Below, piece by piece: positions 36,302-46,051 of a stretch of DNA of 64,000 bases. Position 1 is the stretch's first letter; the number at the start of each line of letters is the position of its first letter. The notes beneath the pieces are model-generated. The model was not told where the DNA came from. It saw only the letters and a program-made list of their open reading frames with translations, and did no database searches. Source of the DNA: Prolixibacteraceae bacterium (GTDB taxonomy: Bacteria; Bacteroidota; Bacteroidia; Bacteroidales; Prolixibacteraceae); the NCBI GenBank assembly GCA_947475715.1, contig CANJNY010000012.1:1-64000 (forward strand), read 5' to 3'. The position numbers and the translations under genes are program-made.

Positions 36302-37162
36302 TTAAAAGGAACTCCGATTGCCCACTGTTTTATCGGAGTTGATTCTGATCTGCGAAAAACACCTCGCATGATCAAATGCAAAAAGATATTTGTCGTAAAA
36401 CCCGGCAACTACCATTCTGATCTCCTGCGGCAGATAGCTTTCTCCCTTTTCCTCAATTTCATAAGGTAAACCATAGAATGCCTCAGAAATACCCCCTGTA
36501 ATACACGTTAATGTATCGCTGTCGCCACCCAGGGATACCGCTAAACGGATGGAATTTTCGAAACCTGTACTGTCCAAAAAGGCGATGATGGCTTCGGGAA
36601 CTGTTTGCTGGCATGTCTCATTATATCTGTAATCAGGTCTGATTGCTTCACACGTGCGGTTTAGATCGTAGTTGTATTCGAGTTCGATTTTCTCACGAAT
36701 TTCCACCTTCGAATGTCCTTTTCTTGCCATAAAAACCGCCGTAGCAACAGCCTGTGCCCCTTTGATCCCCTCCGGGTGATTATGGCTTACCGAGGCAATC
36801 TCTGCTGCAACAGAACAGGTTTCAACCAACGTTTCGTATGCCCAGCCCACCGGGGCAATGCGCATGGCTGAGCCGTTCCCGAAACTGTCGTTGGGTTTTG
36901 GATCTTTTTCTCCGATCCAATGAACGAACCGATTGCCATAACCACCCATCGGATTTGGGAATTTCAGACACCATTGTTGAAGCATGGTGGCAAACCCTAT
37001 CTGCTTTTCACCTTTTTGAATTAGCCAGTCGGCCACTGCAACCGTGCATATCGAGTCGTCGGTGTAGCTGCAATCCCGATGAAATAATTCAAATTCAATG
37101 CTTTTGTGATTGTTGAACTCGAATCGTGAGCCTACAATATCCCCTATAATTGCGCCCAGCAT
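36302..37162 (-). CDS. ADP-ribosylglycohydrolase family protein
   Basis: 286 residues of the DraG/ARH fold: MLGAIIGDIVGSRFEF at the start, first metal site CSYTDDSICTVAVAD, GNGSAMRIAPVGW, SHNHPEGIKGAQAVATAVF, and second metal site SLGGDSDTLTCITGGI (usual GGDTDT, here Ser for Thr). The family removes ADP-ribose from proteins or small molecules using two Mg/Mn ions. The protein is cytosolic. Upstream of the start is a ~100-bp AT-rich gap to the next minus-strand gene. Confidence 0.93.
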   Translation of the reverse strand: MLGAIIGDIVGSRFEFNNHKSIEFELFHRDCSYTDDSICTVAVADWLIQKGEKQIGFATMLQQWCLKFPNPMGGYGNRFVHWIGEKDPKPNDSFGNGSAMRIAPVGWAYETLVETCSVAAEIASVSHNHPEGIKGAQAVATAVFMARKGHSKVEIREKIELEYNYDLNRTCEAIRPDYRYNETCQQTVPEAIIAFLDSTGFENSIRLAVSLGGDSDTLTCITGGISEAFYGLPYEIEEKGESYLPQEIRMVVAGFYDKYLFAFDHARCFSQIRINSDKTVGNRSSF

Positions 37163-37256
37163 ACCTGCTTGAATTATTTTGGTTGATTAAATAGTTATAT
37201 GCTCATCCATTAATATACTCCTCAATTTTATAATCAGATTTTTTAAAATATAAATT

Positions 37257-37279
37257 ATTCATTATTCATTATTCATTAT
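37257..37279. repeat. 7-bp ATTCATT-type tandem repeat at a gene end
   Basis: ATTCATTATTCATTATTCAT-type tandem copies overlap the stop codon of the minus-strand gene below; slippage here would change the C-terminal Asn-Asn-Glu residues. Confidence 0.6.
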
Positions 37280-37625
37280 TGCTGTTCTCATACAACAACC
37301 TCTTCCAATTTTGATTTATTCTTTCCTGATCCTTGATTTTCGCGATCGTTTCCAGGTAGTAGGGAATTATAACGGCTATAAATTCGGGGTGCACTGAAAG
37401 AGGGTAGAGCCCAAATATCCGGTATTTTAACAGGATACGCTCCATTGCCAGGTTAAAAGAGAGGAATACATCAGATTTTGACTTCAATTCTTCAATAGTC
37501 AACTCAGGAACAAATTCCCTCAAGGTAGTCTCGTTGGTGGAGTATATAAAGTAATTGTTGATTTGTACCAGTTTGACTGAGCCTCCATCTGCACCTGCTT
37601 CAAGAATTAAGTTCTCTTTTCTCAT
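37269..37625 (-). CDS. hypothetical protein
   Basis: 118 residues from the ATG at 37625 (the frame is open 11 codons further, to a weak start). The protein is mixed alpha/beta: an N-terminal beta part (VKLVQINNYFIYSTNETTL) and a C-terminal amphipathic helix. No family recognised. A TATTTTTG box on the minus strand (37668-37661) fits a -7 element 36 nt upstream. The C-terminus is set by a tandem repeat. Confidence 0.6.
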   Translation of the reverse strand: MRKENLILEAGADGGSVKLVQINNYFIYSTNETTLREFVPELTIEELKSKSDVFLSFNLAMERILLKYRIFGLYPLSVHPEFIAVIIPYYLETIAKIKDQERINQNWKRLLYENSNNE

Positions 37626-37728
37626 GATAAAATATTGGTTTATACAATCATAAAGCAATACAAAAATACCTGATTACTATGCCAAAACAGGTCATACCAA
37701 ATAGGATTTTTTTTCATTTTCAACTCAG

Positions 37729-37744
37729 GTCAGACAGGTCTGAC
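37729..37744. promoter_or_regulatory. perfect 7-bp-arm inverted repeat
   Basis: GTCAGAC-AG-GTCTGAC lies between two minus-strand genes, 79 nt after the arabinofuranosidase stop and 104 nt before the next start. It could be a weak terminator stem or an operator; no T-run follows. Confidence 0.35.
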
Positions 37745-37822
37745 GCGGTATGTGACCATCGCACCAGCTCTCTGACTAGCTTTTTAAAACGTTATCCAGC
37801 ACAGATATATTTTGTTGCTTTT

Positions 37823-39379
37823 CTAATCCCCCATCGGAATAAGGATCATCGTATACGAATGAGCAGGAAAACTGTAGGTTACTTTCTCACCCTTCACATC
37901 AATGGTTAGCGATTTTGTTTTAACCAGTTGCTTCGTGGCAGAATTCTGATCCTTAATATCATTTCCGTTAACTTCATAAACCGTTGCCTTCCCGTCAAAG
38001 GAGCGAAACTGACTTAGAATATCGGTCACAATTGGTTGATCCTTGTGTCGGTTGACCACATTCAGAATGATCTCATTTTTCTCTTTATTAAAGGAAGTTG
38101 AGACGTCAAGATAAGGAATTTCTTTTTCATCTAATTGATAAACAGGAGATTCCACGTACGAATCAATAGCTTTCCCATAACAGTTATTGGCAAATAGTGC
38201 AAGCGGATAAAATATCGTTTGATACCACGACCCCTCCTTTGTTGTAAATATAGGTGCAATTACATTAACTAATTGAGCCAGATTGGCCATTTTTACAACA
38301 TTGGCATGACGGACAAACATGTTCAGATAACTGGCAATAACCAGCGCATCCTCAAGGTTATAAACCTCTTCATTCCCCTCTTCTCCTTTGGCGCGGTACC
38401 ATACATTGTACTCATCAAAGGCGATATAAACAGGCTTTTTTCGCTCCGTTTTGGATAATTCAGACTGAATAATCCCTTCGGTAATTTTGATCGCCTTCTC
38501 AGCAAAACCTGTTGAGGCCATAAATTCATAGTAATTGTTATTTCTGTTCCCTGTATAATTATGCAGTGAGATATAATCAACCTGTTCGATCAGATATTCC
38601 AGTACGGTGCGGTTCCATTTGATCCAATCCCCTCCATAATTGCTCGATCCGGAAACGACCAGCTTGATATTCTTGTCAATCCCTTTCATGAGTTTGGCGG
38701 TTTCAAGGGCAAATTTTCCATAGTCCTCACCGCTTTTATGCCCCATTTGCCACGAGCCGTCAACTTCGTTGCCTAACCCCCAGTAAATTACCTTATGTGG
38801 CAGTCGATGACCGTTTTTTATTCTCAAATCGGAAAAATAAGTCCCTTTGTCGATATTGCAATATTCGACCCAGTTTCGGGCTTCATCCATGGTCCCTGTT
38901 CCCAGGTTTACGCAGAAATAAGGTTCGGTATCTACTTCCCTGCACCAGTCAATATATTCGTCGGTTCCAAAGCTGTTATTCTCGCGGTAACCCCAGGCAA
39001 GGTCCATACGCACCGGCCGTAGTTCCTTGGGTCCGATCCCATCCTGCCAATGGTATCCCGAGACGAAGTTCCCACCCGGCCATCGCACAATCGGAACATT
39101 GAGTTCTTTGGTAGCCTGAATGACATCCTTACGGAATCCATGCTGATCCGAAAGGGGTGAATCTGGTTCATAAATTCCTCCATAAATGCACCTTCCCAGG
39201 TGTTCTACAAAATTGCCATAAATCATTTTGTCAATTTCACCAACCTCCCTTTCAATATCAAGCTTTATCCGGGCATGATTGGTCTGGGCCTGCAGGTTAT
39301 TTTTTGTAATCAGGCCAGGGGCAATTAATAAATAAAAAGTAAAACTTATACGGATAATTAGTCGTGTTTTTTTTATCAT
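37823..39379 (-). CDS. GH51 alpha-L-arabinofuranosidase, exported
   Basis: ATG 39379 (a TTG lies two codons earlier) opens a signal peptide ending near LQAQ. The protein is a full GH51 enzyme: GNFVEHLGRCIYGGIYEP at the N-terminus, RWPGGNFVSGYHWQDGIGP, acid/base Glu in YWGLGNEVDGSWQMGH and nucleophile Glu in YIAFDEYNVWYR, followed by the C-terminal beta-sandwich. It releases terminal arabinofuranose from arabinan or arabinoxylan in the periplasm. It is divergent from the trehalase-like glycosidase gene, with a palindrome between them. Confidence 0.95.
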   Translation of the reverse strand: MIKKTRLIIRISFTFYLLIAPGLITKNNLQAQTNHARIKLDIEREVGEIDKMIYGNFVEHLGRCIYGGIYEPDSPLSDQHGFRKDVIQATKELNVPIVRWPGGNFVSGYHWQDGIGPKELRPVRMDLAWGYRENNSFGTDEYIDWCREVDTEPYFCVNLGTGTMDEARNWVEYCNIDKGTYFSDLRIKNGHRLPHKVIYWGLGNEVDGSWQMGHKSGEDYGKFALETAKLMKGIDKNIKLVVSGSSNYGGDWIKWNRTVLEYLIEQVDYISLHNYTGNRNNNYYEFMASTGFAEKAIKITEGIIQSELSKTERKKPVYIAFDEYNVWYRAKGEEGNEEVYNLEDALVIASYLNMFVRHANVVKMANLAQLVNVIAPIFTTKEGSWYQTIFYPLALFANNCYGKAIDSYVESPVYQLDEKEIPYLDVSTSFNKEKNEIILNVVNRHKDQPIVTDILSQFRSFDGKATVYEVNGNDIKDQNSATKQLVKTKSLTIDVKGEKVTYSFPAHSYTMILIPMGD

Positions 39380-39493
39380 CAGCAAATAGGATTTAAGTTA
39401 TTTTTATTAAACATTAAAAAGATTATAAATAGGGTATGAACCCTTGTTGAAAAGGAGCTTAGCTAAGGGAATACAAATTATAAGTGTAAATTT

Positions 39494-39509
39494 GTTGTAA
39501 TGATACAAC
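39494..39509. promoter_or_regulatory. inverted repeat with -7-like box between divergent glycosidase genes
   Basis: GTTGTA-ATGA-TACAAC overlaps by one base a TAAATTTG box (39487-39494) that fits TAnnTTTG on the plus strand. The 240-bp gap serves two divergent glycosidase genes, so a shared operator is plausible. Confidence 0.35.
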
Positions 39510-39619
39510 ATTATTAAGCCTCACCAAAATACAAATCTGTCGGCTATCGGATAAAAAGGGGCAACGGAGCCCATTTTAAAAAAATGTCATAGGTCAAATT
39601 TTGTTAAACCACAATAACC

Positions 39620-40963
39620 ATGAACCGAAATTTATTCCTCAAAACTGCATCACTTTCTGCTGGCGCCTTATTTACCCCGATCCTTTGGGATAAATTGTTG
39701 GCTAACAACGAAGCTCCAATCAACATCCGGGATTATTTTAAATGGGACAATGAGGATGTAATTTCACTTGCGGAGAATGTTTTCGATAAATGTATTTTTC
39801 ATAAAGTAATGGCTCCGGAAGGGACGCTCCAGCACCGGTGGATAGCGCCGGGTGGGGGTTATAAAGGGCAGTGGATCTGGGATACGATGTTTGTGACCGA
39901 TTTGCTGAGTATTTTCCCCGGTCAAAAGGAGGTTATGCATGAGGTTTTTCAGAATTACCGTGATTTCCAGTTAAGATGGAACAGGTTAAAGCCTGATTAT
40001 GCTCACGATATGATTCCTTGCATGATTGAACCTTTTAATCTGGATAAATGGGTGGAGTATCCGGCCTATTCGCAAATTCCAATTCTGGCGTGGGGATTGG
40101 AGCAGATCTATCGGCGGAACCGGGATATCGCGCTAATCCGCGAAAACATAAAATCACTTGAGGAGTTTCATGAATGGTACTGGCGCGAACGTGATGTGAC
40201 AAATATCGGAATGGTTAGTGTCGGATCGTATAGTGGCGTTGTTCAGCATGCGCGCTTTGAGACCTACGACTTCGACGGGACCCTGGATCACCTTAAACTC
40301 ACCAAACATCCCACCCGCAGCGGCGTAACCGAAGGGGAGTGGTATGGAGATGTCTTAGTGACGGGCAATACCTCTTATCTGGTGATGGCTGAGAAATGTC
40401 TGGTTCGTTTAGCCCGCATTGTGGGTGACCAGGCGATGGCAAAGCGGAGGCAGGTTCGTATTGATAAAAGTGTGGAAGCTGTTCGCAAGTATATGTGGGA
40501 TGAGGAATCTGGGCTTTTTATGGCTCTTAAACGTGATTCGCTTGAGAAGGTTAGAGAGACCAGTGTGGGTTGCTGGATGCCACTTTATGCCGGAATTCCT
40601 ACAAAGGCGATGGCCAAGCGGATGGCTTCAGTACTCGCCTCAGGTTCCTGGCTCACTCCGTTGACTGTTCCTACGATGCCACAGGATGATCCCCGTTATA
40701 AACCGGATGGATTTTGGCGCGGGGATGTGTGGCCGGCATCAACATACCAGATTGCTAGAGGGCTCAAAGATTACGGTTATGACGATCTGGCAGCAAATAT
40801 CGCAGATACCTTAATTGCCAACGCAATAAAAAACGGGGTAAACGAAAGGTATGACTCTCAAACCGGAAAGGGGCTTGGAGTCGATTACCTTGGGATGAGT
40901 TGTACACTCATTACCCTGATGCTTGAAGGGATTAGTCACAAATACCGATTTAGGTTGATTTGA
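39620..40963 (+). CDS. trehalase-like / MGH1-like glycoside hydrolase
   Basis: 447 residues with an N-terminal hydrophobic export signal (FLKTASLSAGALFTPIL). The body is an (alpha/alpha)6-barrel of the GH37/GH63-like group: GGGYKGQWIWDTMFVTDLLS, DMIPCMIEP, PTRSGVTEGEWYGDV, and the signature FWRGDVWPASTYQIARGLKD. Substrate is not predictable; family members cut alpha-glucosides or mannosyl/glucosyl units. Its 3' end overlaps that of the convergent sensor gene by 14 bp. Neighbour to GH51 and to a LytS/LytTR pair that may control both. Confidence 0.85.
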   Translation: MNRNLFLKTASLSAGALFTPILWDKLLANNEAPINIRDYFKWDNEDVISLAENVFDKCIFHKVMAPEGTLQHRWIAPGGGYKGQWIWDTMFVTDLLSIFPGQKEVMHEVFQNYRDFQLRWNRLKPDYAHDMIPCMIEPFNLDKWVEYPAYSQIPILAWGLEQIYRRNRDIALIRENIKSLEEFHEWYWRERDVTNIGMVSVGSYSGVVQHARFETYDFDGTLDHLKLTKHPTRSGVTEGEWYGDVLVTGNTSYLVMAEKCLVRLARIVGDQAMAKRRQVRIDKSVEAVRKYMWDEESGLFMALKRDSLEKVRETSVGCWMPLYAGIPTKAMAKRMASVLASGSWLTPLTVPTMPQDDPRYKPDGFWRGDVWPASTYQIARGLKDYGYDDLAANIADTLIANAIKNGVNERYDSQTGKGLGVDYLGMSCTLITLMLEGISHKYRFRLI

Positions 40964-43900
40964 GTTCCCCTTTCCTCATCTCCAAAGGAAGGTATAGTTC
41001 CACCAATAATCCACATGGATTCCCCTTTTCAGTCAAATCGGTGTAGCCTGTTTTATATTCCGTTGGTGATCCCGGGGAATTGAACAGTTGTATTCGCGAT
41101 TCTGTAATTCGGGTACTATGGGGGCGATCATTAATCGGCGAGGTTCCTCCGCGAATTTTTGCCTGAACTCTTCCAATCCCATTGTCTGATATGGTGCATT
41201 TAAGCAAATTTTCCCCAAGCTTTTCGAAAACAATCGAAAGGTGCCCTTTTCTCATCAATTGTCCAAATCCATGTCGGATTGAATTCTCAGCATAAGGCTG
41301 CACCAACATCGGTGGAATCAGAATAAGGCCATCATTTTCCATATCAATGCAGTCGATCGTATAATCAAACTTATCGGGGAATCGCATTTTTTCCAGCCTC
41401 AGGTAGCTGTTTAGAAATTCAATCTCCTGTTCCAGAGAAATCGTCCGGAGTGTGGCATTTTCCAGTGATTCCCTGACAACCTTTGAAAAGTCAGACAGAT
41501 AGGTCAATACCTCGTCCATTTTATTAGCCAACACATAATACTGAATACCATTTACGCAGTTAAAAATAAAGTGAGGATTCATCTGTGCCTGTAAGGCCTG
41601 CATCTCAAGTTGAACAATTTTCTTTTCAATTTCCGATTTACGGTGTGCCTTATTTCTATCAATTTCTATATATTTCCTTATTGTTGCAGTGACTAAGGCT
41701 AAAATCAGAATAATCCCCACAACCTGAACATACCAAAGCTTCCACCATGGAGGAAGGATTTTAAAATCAATTTTAAGCGGTACTCCCTTTTCAAGGGTCT
41801 GTAAATTATATGATTCTACATTGAACGTATAGTTGCCGGGGGAGAGATTCGTGTAAACAGCCCTGGTTCTTTCACTCCACGGACTCCATCCATGATCGTA
41901 TCCTTCAAGCAGATACCTGAACCGATCTTTCCCTGGATTACGATAATTCAGGATGTCAAACCCAAAAGTCGGATCGTTTTCAAAATAGCGGAGTTTAAAT
42001 TTCTCAACCGGAACCGCCCTCCACAAGTCGAGCCCGCTTTTCAACGTGCTGTCAATCGGTTCATTATTGATTTCCAGAGATTTGAAAATTATATTGCTGC
42101 GATGGTTGCCGATGGTGTCGAACTTGTTTGTATTCAGCATTATAATCCCATCATTTGCTCCAATCCATAAGTGTCTTAGGGGGTCCATCACTGCACTTTT
42201 AGAGGATTGCCCTGAGTATCCCCCCTCTTCATCGAGAAAACGAATACGGTATTCTTTGGTCCGATATAATTGATCGAGATCGATAACGTTTAAGCCCATG
42301 TTGGTCCCCACCCATAATTTGCCATTGCGGTCTGCCAATAGCCAGGAAATACTATTCCCTTGTAACCCATTTTCGCTGGTGATCCGGAATTCAATTTTAA
42401 GCGTTTTATCGGTATAGGTGGCAATATAGACTTCACCGGTATTGGATCCGAAAATCACATGACCTTTTTCATCAAAACAGATCGCATTGAGGTCTTTTGT
42501 TATGGTTGTATCCGATTTGTTAAAGTTGATCAGGTTCATCCCTTCACTAAGCCACAATCCGGTCTCTGAGGAGGTGTACCACAGCTGGTTACCCCGCTTT
42601 ACCAGGCGGGTCACATCCGTTGGATCAACTCCTGTTGTAAACGGGACAAATAATGTCCGGGGGTAATCCCAGTTATGAGTTATTCCGAGCCTACTCTTCC
42701 TAAACCGGGGATTTATTAATGTTGAAAACCATCCTGAGTAAATTAAGGTATCCCCTGTAATGGCTAATTCTGTAGCAGAACCCTCAGGCCCAAGATATTC
42801 TGTTCTTTGGTCCTTTTCAGTATAATGGAATACTCCGAATTCATTGGAGAATAATATGGAATGATCCTGATCCTCAATGACCCGGTAGAAATTAAAATCG
42901 GCGAGCTTTTCGAATTCCGACGAAGGTTGGGTATCCATTTTGCGTAATGCAATACCTGATGCACATTCAGCAGGAAAAGGCAACTGTTTCGGATCATTCC
43001 AGAACTTTTTGAAGGCTAAAATAATCTGATGCTTATTCATCACAGTCATTTTACCGTCAGGCGTCATTCGGGTCAAATCCTTATTCCCCGAAATCCAGAG
43101 GTTGTCCTTCGAATCGAGATAAATATTGTTAATTATGGGTTGTCCCGGACTGAAATAGGAGGCCGGATAATTCGTAACAGGTGTAAACGGGATTCGGAAC
43201 AACCCCTCATTCACCGTACCAACCCACAGAATATCCTGCTCTTTGTCATCGAAAACCGAATATACCTCCTGATCGGTAATTCCAAAGGGAATATTGTAAT
43301 TGCGAAAAGTTTTTCCATCATACCGGATAATACCCCCTTTAAATCTCATTCCCGGAATAGACCAGCCTGCCAGCCAAAGGTCTCCCCGTTTATCCTCCGC
43401 GATCCCAAATATCTGGCCGATAGTATCATTTTTAATGATCTCATTATCCCTGTAAAACCAGGCTCCATTTTTTGTTTGCGAGAAAACGGTATCTTTTTTT
43501 GTGGTAAGATAGGACGAGAAACTATGACTTGGATAGTAAACACCACTGTCGTGTACTGAGATATATTTATTCTGATCGGGATAATAACGTATAGGACTAT
43601 AGTGGTTATAGGTCGTGATATACATAAATTTTCCGGCATCCATTAAGCTGGTAACACAGCCAAAATAGATATTCCCGAGCGCTTTATCGCCCACAGAACT
43701 TTTAAATTTTCCATCTTTGATTGTCGTTATTCCATCATAACCTCCTGCAACCAGACAATGAAGGGATGGAGAATAACAAAGTACCCTGACACGGTCATCG
43801 GCCATGCCGTTCTTTTTGGTAAACCGTTCGAAATGTTTACCATCATATTTGTAGAGCCCTTCACCCAGACTTCCAATCCAGATATTCCCCTGTTCATCCT

Positions 43901-44156
43901 CGGCTAAGGCCCGTATCTGACTGGCAGTCATTCCTTCTGCGGACTTGTATATTCGGAATGACCGGCCATCAAATGAGCATAGCCCTGCATCGGTTCCGAT
44001 CCATAACAAGCCACGGGTGTCTTTGTAAATGCATCGGATAGCCATGCTGGGGAGGCCGTCGCGCATCGTAAAATGACGGGTGGGATAGGTCTGTGCAGAG
44101 AGTAATGGCGCATAAAGACAAATCAACAGCACAAGCCATCGACTCAACCGCGACAT
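40950..44156 (-). CDS. Reg_prop/Y_Y_Y sensor with LytS-type histidine kinase
   Basis: ATG 44156 opens the signal peptide (MSRLSRWLVLLICLYAPLLS). Two Reg_prop propellers (RHFTMRDGLPSMAIRCIYKD, LLWIGTDAGLCSFDG and repeats) and a Y_Y_Y domain precede one membrane helix, a coiled coil and a His_kinase/LytS core: QMNPHFIFNCVNGIQY with His862, then a HATPase domain with MLVQPYAENSIRHGF and DNGIGR. This layout is common for Bacteroidota sensors of polysaccharide fragments. Its cognate regulator is the LytTR gene upstream on the same strand; the glycosidases next door are natural targets. Confidence 0.92.
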   Translation of the reverse strand: MSRLSRWLVLLICLYAPLLSAQTYPTRHFTMRDGLPSMAIRCIYKDTRGLLWIGTDAGLCSFDGRSFRIYKSAEGMTASQIRALAEDEQGNIWIGSLGEGLYKYDGKHFERFTKKNGMADDRVRVLCYSPSLHCLVAGGYDGITTIKDGKFKSSVGDKALGNIYFGCVTSLMDAGKFMYITTYNHYSPIRYYPDQNKYISVHDSGVYYPSHSFSSYLTTKKDTVFSQTKNGAWFYRDNEIIKNDTIGQIFGIAEDKRGDLWLAGWSIPGMRFKGGIIRYDGKTFRNYNIPFGITDQEVYSVFDDKEQDILWVGTVNEGLFRIPFTPVTNYPASYFSPGQPIINNIYLDSKDNLWISGNKDLTRMTPDGKMTVMNKHQIILAFKKFWNDPKQLPFPAECASGIALRKMDTQPSSEFEKLADFNFYRVIEDQDHSILFSNEFGVFHYTEKDQRTEYLGPEGSATELAITGDTLIYSGWFSTLINPRFRKSRLGITHNWDYPRTLFVPFTTGVDPTDVTRLVKRGNQLWYTSSETGLWLSEGMNLINFNKSDTTITKDLNAICFDEKGHVIFGSNTGEVYIATYTDKTLKIEFRITSENGLQGNSISWLLADRNGKLWVGTNMGLNVIDLDQLYRTKEYRIRFLDEEGGYSGQSSKSAVMDPLRHLWIGANDGIIMLNTNKFDTIGNHRSNIIFKSLEINNEPIDSTLKSGLDLWRAVPVEKFKLRYFENDPTFGFDILNYRNPGKDRFRYLLEGYDHGWSPWSERTRAVYTNLSPGNYTFNVESYNLQTLEKGVPLKIDFKILPPWWKLWYVQVVGIILILALVTATIRKYIEIDRNKAHRKSEIEKKIVQLEMQALQAQMNPHFIFNCVNGIQYYVLANKMDEVLTYLSDFSKVVRESLENATLRTISLEQEIEFLNSYLRLEKMRFPDKFDYTIDCIDMENDGLILIPPMLVQPYAENSIRHGFGQLMRKGHLSIVFEKLGENLLKCTISDNGIGRVQAKIRGGTSPINDRPHSTRITESRIQLFNSPGSPTEYKTGYTDLTEKGNPCGLLVELYLPLEMRKGELKST

Positions 44157-44189
44157 TAAATTCTTATATCTGCCTGTATAATAATGCAT

Positions 44190-44500
44190 ATTGAATCATC
44201 CTGATTTTTGTTTACAGATTTCGTGTTTAATCACTTTTATCTTTGATAATCCTGTCACCCTTTCGGGGTTACAAAGCCAAATTTGATTCTTATGCTATAA
44301 TCCTGTTACCCGTTCCGGATTTCAACTTGAATTCAGTCGAAAACTGTGTGCTTTTCCTTTAAACCAATTTCCGGACCTGACAAATCCTCAAATTGCCGCA
44401 GTAGCAAATTAGCACATTGCTCCCTGGGCCTTAATTCTCTCGCCCTCTCACCCTCTCATCTTCTCACCCTGGCACTGAGCGTAGCCGAAGTGTCCCCAGC
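44190..44500. repeat. intergenic region with direct repeats and a palindromic repeat
   Basis: The 345-bp gap between regulator and sensor holds no gene. ATAATCCTGTCACCCTTTCG (44246-44265) recurs at 44297 with three mismatches over 22 bp. GGCACTGAGCGTAGCCGAAG and the following TGTCC (44471-44495) form an interrupted palindrome of a kind I know from many bacterial genomes. A CT-rich tract (CTCTCGCCCTCTCACCCTCT, from ~44437) lies just before it. Confidence 0.55.
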
Positions 44501-45253
44501 TCACCGATGTGTCAGAGCCCTGATAAAATCATCGTTTCTGCGACTTGCCACATCCAGCTTTGTACCATCCTCCAGCAACACATGAAACCCTTCGGCCCGG
44601 CTGTATGACTTAATAAAATTGAGGTTTACCAGGTGGGACTTATGAATCCGGTAAAACAGGTTGGCAGGAAGCAGACTCTCGATTGAGTTAAGCGGCTTCG
44701 AAATCAGTAATACCCCTCCATTAATAGTAAATACTCTTGTATAGTTTTGATCCGCAAGACAATATACTATGGAGTTTATTTTTTCAAGTTGAAATCCGTG
44801 TAATGTGGGAAGTGCAACTTTAGCCACAATTGGAGCGTCGGGATTTAATACACTGACCAGTTTTTCGATACTCATGGCGGGCACACCGGATAAGTGCCGC
44901 TTCTCATGTAGCCCGATAGCCTCTTTAAGGTCATCAACACTTACTGGTTTTAGGATATAGTCGAGTGCTGCCACCTTAATGGCTTTTATGGCATACTCCT
45001 TATAGGCAGTTGTGAAAATAACCGAAAAGGTAACCTCTTGAAAATAGTCAAAAATCTTAAATCCATTTTCAACGGGCATCTCAATATCGAGAAATACCAG
45101 ATCCGGTTTGTGTTTATAAATGATAAATACCCCCTCTTTTAGCGATTCGGCCTTTCCCACGACCTTTATTTTTTCGGGAAAATAGCGCGACAACATAAGC
45201 TCCAGAGAATCTCTGGCAGGTTTTTCATCATCGATAATAACACAGCTGATCAT
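44501..45253 (-). CDS. LytTR-family response regulator
   Basis: Receiver domain with acidic Asp8/Asp9, phosphoacceptor Asp56 in VFLDIEMPVENGF and Lys in ILKPVSVDDL. Residues ~150-250 are a LytTR DNA-binding domain (INSIVYCLADQNYTRVF, RIHKSHLVNLNFI, LEDGTKLDVASRRNDDFIRA). It is transcribed just before the sensor gene. GATCTTTG on the minus strand (45284-45277) is one mismatch from a -7 box 24 nt upstream of the start. Confidence 0.95.
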   Translation of the reverse strand: MISCVIIDDEKPARDSLELMLSRYFPEKIKVVGKAESLKEGVFIIYKHKPDLVFLDIEMPVENGFKIFDYFQEVTFSVIFTTAYKEYAIKAIKVAALDYILKPVSVDDLKEAIGLHEKRHLSGVPAMSIEKLVSVLNPDAPIVAKVALPTLHGFQLEKINSIVYCLADQNYTRVFTINGGVLLISKPLNSIESLLPANLFYRIHKSHLVNLNFIKSYSRAEGFHVLLEDGTKLDVASRRNDDFIRALTHR

Positions 45254-45767
45254 AGGATGTTAGTTTTGCAGCGATACAAAGATCGGTTTAAAGTTTGGCT
45301 AAAGTAATGTAAGTTTTTGATTGCTATTAAAGCAGGGTGAAATCCCGAAAAAATAGTTCAAATCCCTGAAAAACCCGGATGATTAAGGCGTCGAATACTC
45401 AAAAATGGAATGAATTCTATCATTCCGGAAAAATTTATTTAGGGCGGTAGAGCACGAAATTATCGAAATATCAATTGATTGAGTAACAACACCAGCAATC
45501 GATCCGGGTAGGAATTTATTTTTCTTTTTTAATTATTATGATACTAAAACCAGAATACGTACAAAACTAACGGATAAATCGAATAGTCTTTGGTTCAATG
45601 TATAAACGAACAAATTCAGAGGGTTACCGTCTAGGTTCATTGATTTAACGCGAAAAGAGGTGGTTGTCATTTTTGGAGTCCATCGGCGGAGAAATCGGTG
45701 TTTAACCCCTTAGTTGACCAATGGAACCAGAGAAAGAGATTTCTGCCGTTCAAAACCAAAAGAATAT
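45254..45767. other. 514-bp gene-free stretch
   Basis: AT-rich upstream region of the LytTR gene. I see no ORF with coding character or RNA. ATTGATTTAACG at 45639-45650 recurs at 47060-47071, flanking the two-gene set between them. Confidence 0.4.
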
Positions 45768-46040
45768 TTAATCAAGTTGCCACCCGTCATCCAGAAGTTC
45801 ATCGATTGTTGCATATTCAATGATTATTTCCCGTTCTCCTGAATCGAAGGAGTTGCCCGATCCGATAGGACAGCCCCGGATCGAAAACTTATTATCTACA
45901 ACATCATCATATGATATATAGGGGGTTAACTCAGCAAACCGATCAATGCAATAAGTTGGATGGTGCTTGAAAATGGGAGCAAAGGCAGCTTCCTTGAATA
46001 TTGAAATTAATCTTTTCTTCTGATGATTTTTATTGTCCAT
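45768..46040 (-). CDS. hypothetical protein
   Basis: 90 residues, no signal peptide, no family recognised. It starts 11 bp downstream of the WecA/MraY-like gene on the same strand, so they likely share a transcript. The C-terminus is acidic (ATIDELLDDGWQLD). The basic first ten residues (MDNKNHQKKR) could be a nucleic-acid or membrane contact. Confidence 0.55.
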   Translation of the reverse strand: MDNKNHQKKRLISIFKEAAFAPIFKHHPTYCIDRFAELTPYISYDDVVDNKFSIRGCPIGSGNSFDSGEREIIIEYATIDELLDDGWQLD

Positions 46041-46051
46041 TTAAATATTAA

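Noticed and set aside
44238-44245. Exact TATCTTTG on the plus strand
   Set aside because: No plus-strand gene follows; both flanking genes are on the minus strand, so likely chance.
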